Assembly (NCBI GenBank): GCA_021808185.1 | Contig: JAKBCB010000288.1 | Location: forward strand, 1-5,334 | From: Pseudomonadota bacterium | GTDB lineage: Bacteria > Pseudomonadota > Alphaproteobacteria > Acetobacterales > Acetobacteraceae | Reading direction: 5' to 3' | Length of the DNA: 5,334 nt | Shown: positions 4,725 to 5,334 of the stretch, piece by piece | How positions within the stretch are numbered: position 1 is the stretch's first letter | Layout: each line of letters begins with the position of its first letter | Notes under the pieces: generated by a model | What the model was told of the DNA's origin: nothing | Database searches by the model: none | What the model saw: the letters and a program-made list of their open reading frames with translations, nothing else | Translations under genes and position numbers: made by a program

Positions 4725-5334
4725 TTATCCTGGCGCGCTCGACTTCAACGGCAAGTCCCGCAGCCCCAGGCACGTCAGCAGCGCAATCGCCGCCAGCCCG
4801 GCGCAGGCCAGGAAGGCGATGTGGAACCCGTTCGTCAGCCCCGCCGTGGCGGCGGCGCGCAGTTCCGGGGTCAGTGCCAGATGCGCCGCCCCGTGCCCGC
4901 GCAGCGCGCCGAGATCGACGGCGTGGCCCGCGCCGGCGGCCGCCAGTGCCGCGGCGAAACGGGCGGCGAGCAGGGTGCCGACCAGCGTGCTGCCCAGGGC
5001 CGCGCCCATCGAGCGCAGGAACAGCAGCGTGCCGGTGGCCACCCCCACGTCCCGCCGCTCCGCCGCGTTCTGCACGATCACCAGATTGGATGGCATGGTG
5101 ATGCCAAGCCCGAAGCCCACCACCAGCATGTCCACCACCGCCAGCGCGTGGCTGCTGGCATCGCCCAGCGCCGCGAGCAGCCCGTAGCCCGCCACGGACA
5201 GCGTCAGGCCCGCCAGCACCAGCACCTTCACCCGCCCCAGCCTGCGCGCGAGCTGCCCCGCCGTGTAGGCGCCGACGACGTTCGAGGCGAGGAACGGCAC
5301 GATCAGCGTGCCCGATGTCGCGGCATCCGCGCCG
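4725..5334 (-). CDS. MFS multidrug efflux transporter, DHA2 (EmrB/QacA-like) family, C-terminal 202 residues (5' end outside window)
   Basis: The open frame enters from the right edge (first full codon 5333-5331) and ends at TAA 4727-4725. The visible part has about five membrane helices: TLIVPFLASNVVGAYTAGQL, VLVLAGLTLSVAGYGLLAAL, AVVDMLVVGFGLGITMPSNL, a helix pair region GVATGTLLFLRSMGAALGST followed by LVGTLLAARF, and FHIAFLACAGLAAIALLTCL near the end. The cytoplasmic RRLGRVK turn after the first helix, the G-rich GFGLGITMPSN helix, the FLRSMGAALGS motif, the long loop before the last helix, and the closing LRDLPLK tail are typical of the C-terminal half of 14-helix DHA2 exporters, which use the proton gradient to expel drugs or toxic compounds. 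A GTG at 5300 could look like a start but falls within a conserved helix, so it is internal. The substrate cannot be told from this half. Confidence 0.92.
   Translation of the reverse strand, partial: GADAATSGTLIVPFLASNVVGAYTAGQLARRLGRVKVLVLAGLTLSVAGYGLLAALGDASSHALAVVDMLVVGFGLGITMPSNLVIVQNAAERRDVGVATGTLLFLRSMGAALGSTLVGTLLAARFAAALAAAGAGHAVDLGALRGHGAAHLALTPELRAAATAGLTNGFHIAFLACAGLAAIALLTCLGLRDLPLKSSAPG

Noticed and set aside
5298..5300. GTG start for a separate short MFS-like protein
   Set aside because: The frame stays open and conserved upstream to the window edge (GADAATSGTLI before it), so this GTG is an internal Val codon.

Overview
This window reads as a piece of a GC-rich proteobacterial chromosome. 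It is most likely alphaproteobacterial, possibly Rhodospirillales/Acetobacteraceae, but this is inferred from protein style and third-position GC bias and was not tested by any search. All six genes I can support lie on the minus strand. In transcription order (right to left) they are: the C-terminal part of a DHA2-type multidrug MFS transporter (cut by the right edge), a small DoxX-like membrane protein, an HdeD/DUF308 membrane protein, a TIGR03862/HI0933-type flavoprotein, a tail-anchored protein that resembles the RMD1/DUF155 family, and the N-terminal two thirds of an intracellular polyhydroxyalkanoate depolymerase (cut by the left edge).

Layout. 5334-4725: MFS transporter. 4724-4476: a 249-base intergenic region dominated by a long imperfect inverted repeat. 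Its arms are 9-bp tandem repeats (cacagatta / taatctgtg) and each arm is capped by a perfect DnaA-box 9-mer. A smaller 8-bp-arm hairpin lies between this element and the DoxX gene. 4475-2168-1059: a probable four-gene transcription unit (DoxX-like, HdeD, flavoprotein, RMD1-like). It has one 56-base gap holding a GC-rich hairpin, then a 4-base GTGA overlap, then a 13-base overlap. 1058-845: a 214-base intergenic region with a perfect 17-bp palindrome and two shorter inverted repeats. 844-1: the PHA depolymerase, with its own ribosome binding site.

How the genes may work together. DoxX-like and HdeD-like proteins are small membrane proteins often linked to stress, and the tightly overlapping flavoprotein and tail-anchored protein suggest co-expression in a membrane or redox stress module. 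That functional link is inference from gene order only. The PHA depolymerase is set apart by a longer gap and is probably its own unit for mobilising stored polyester.

The most noteworthy non-coding feature is the AT-rich inverted repeat at 4598-4720, which stands out sharply from the GC-rich surroundings. It resembles a kind of dispersed repeat seen in many bacterial genomes rather than a gene. I found no RNA genes, insertion sequence, CRISPR array or clear new multi-gene system.
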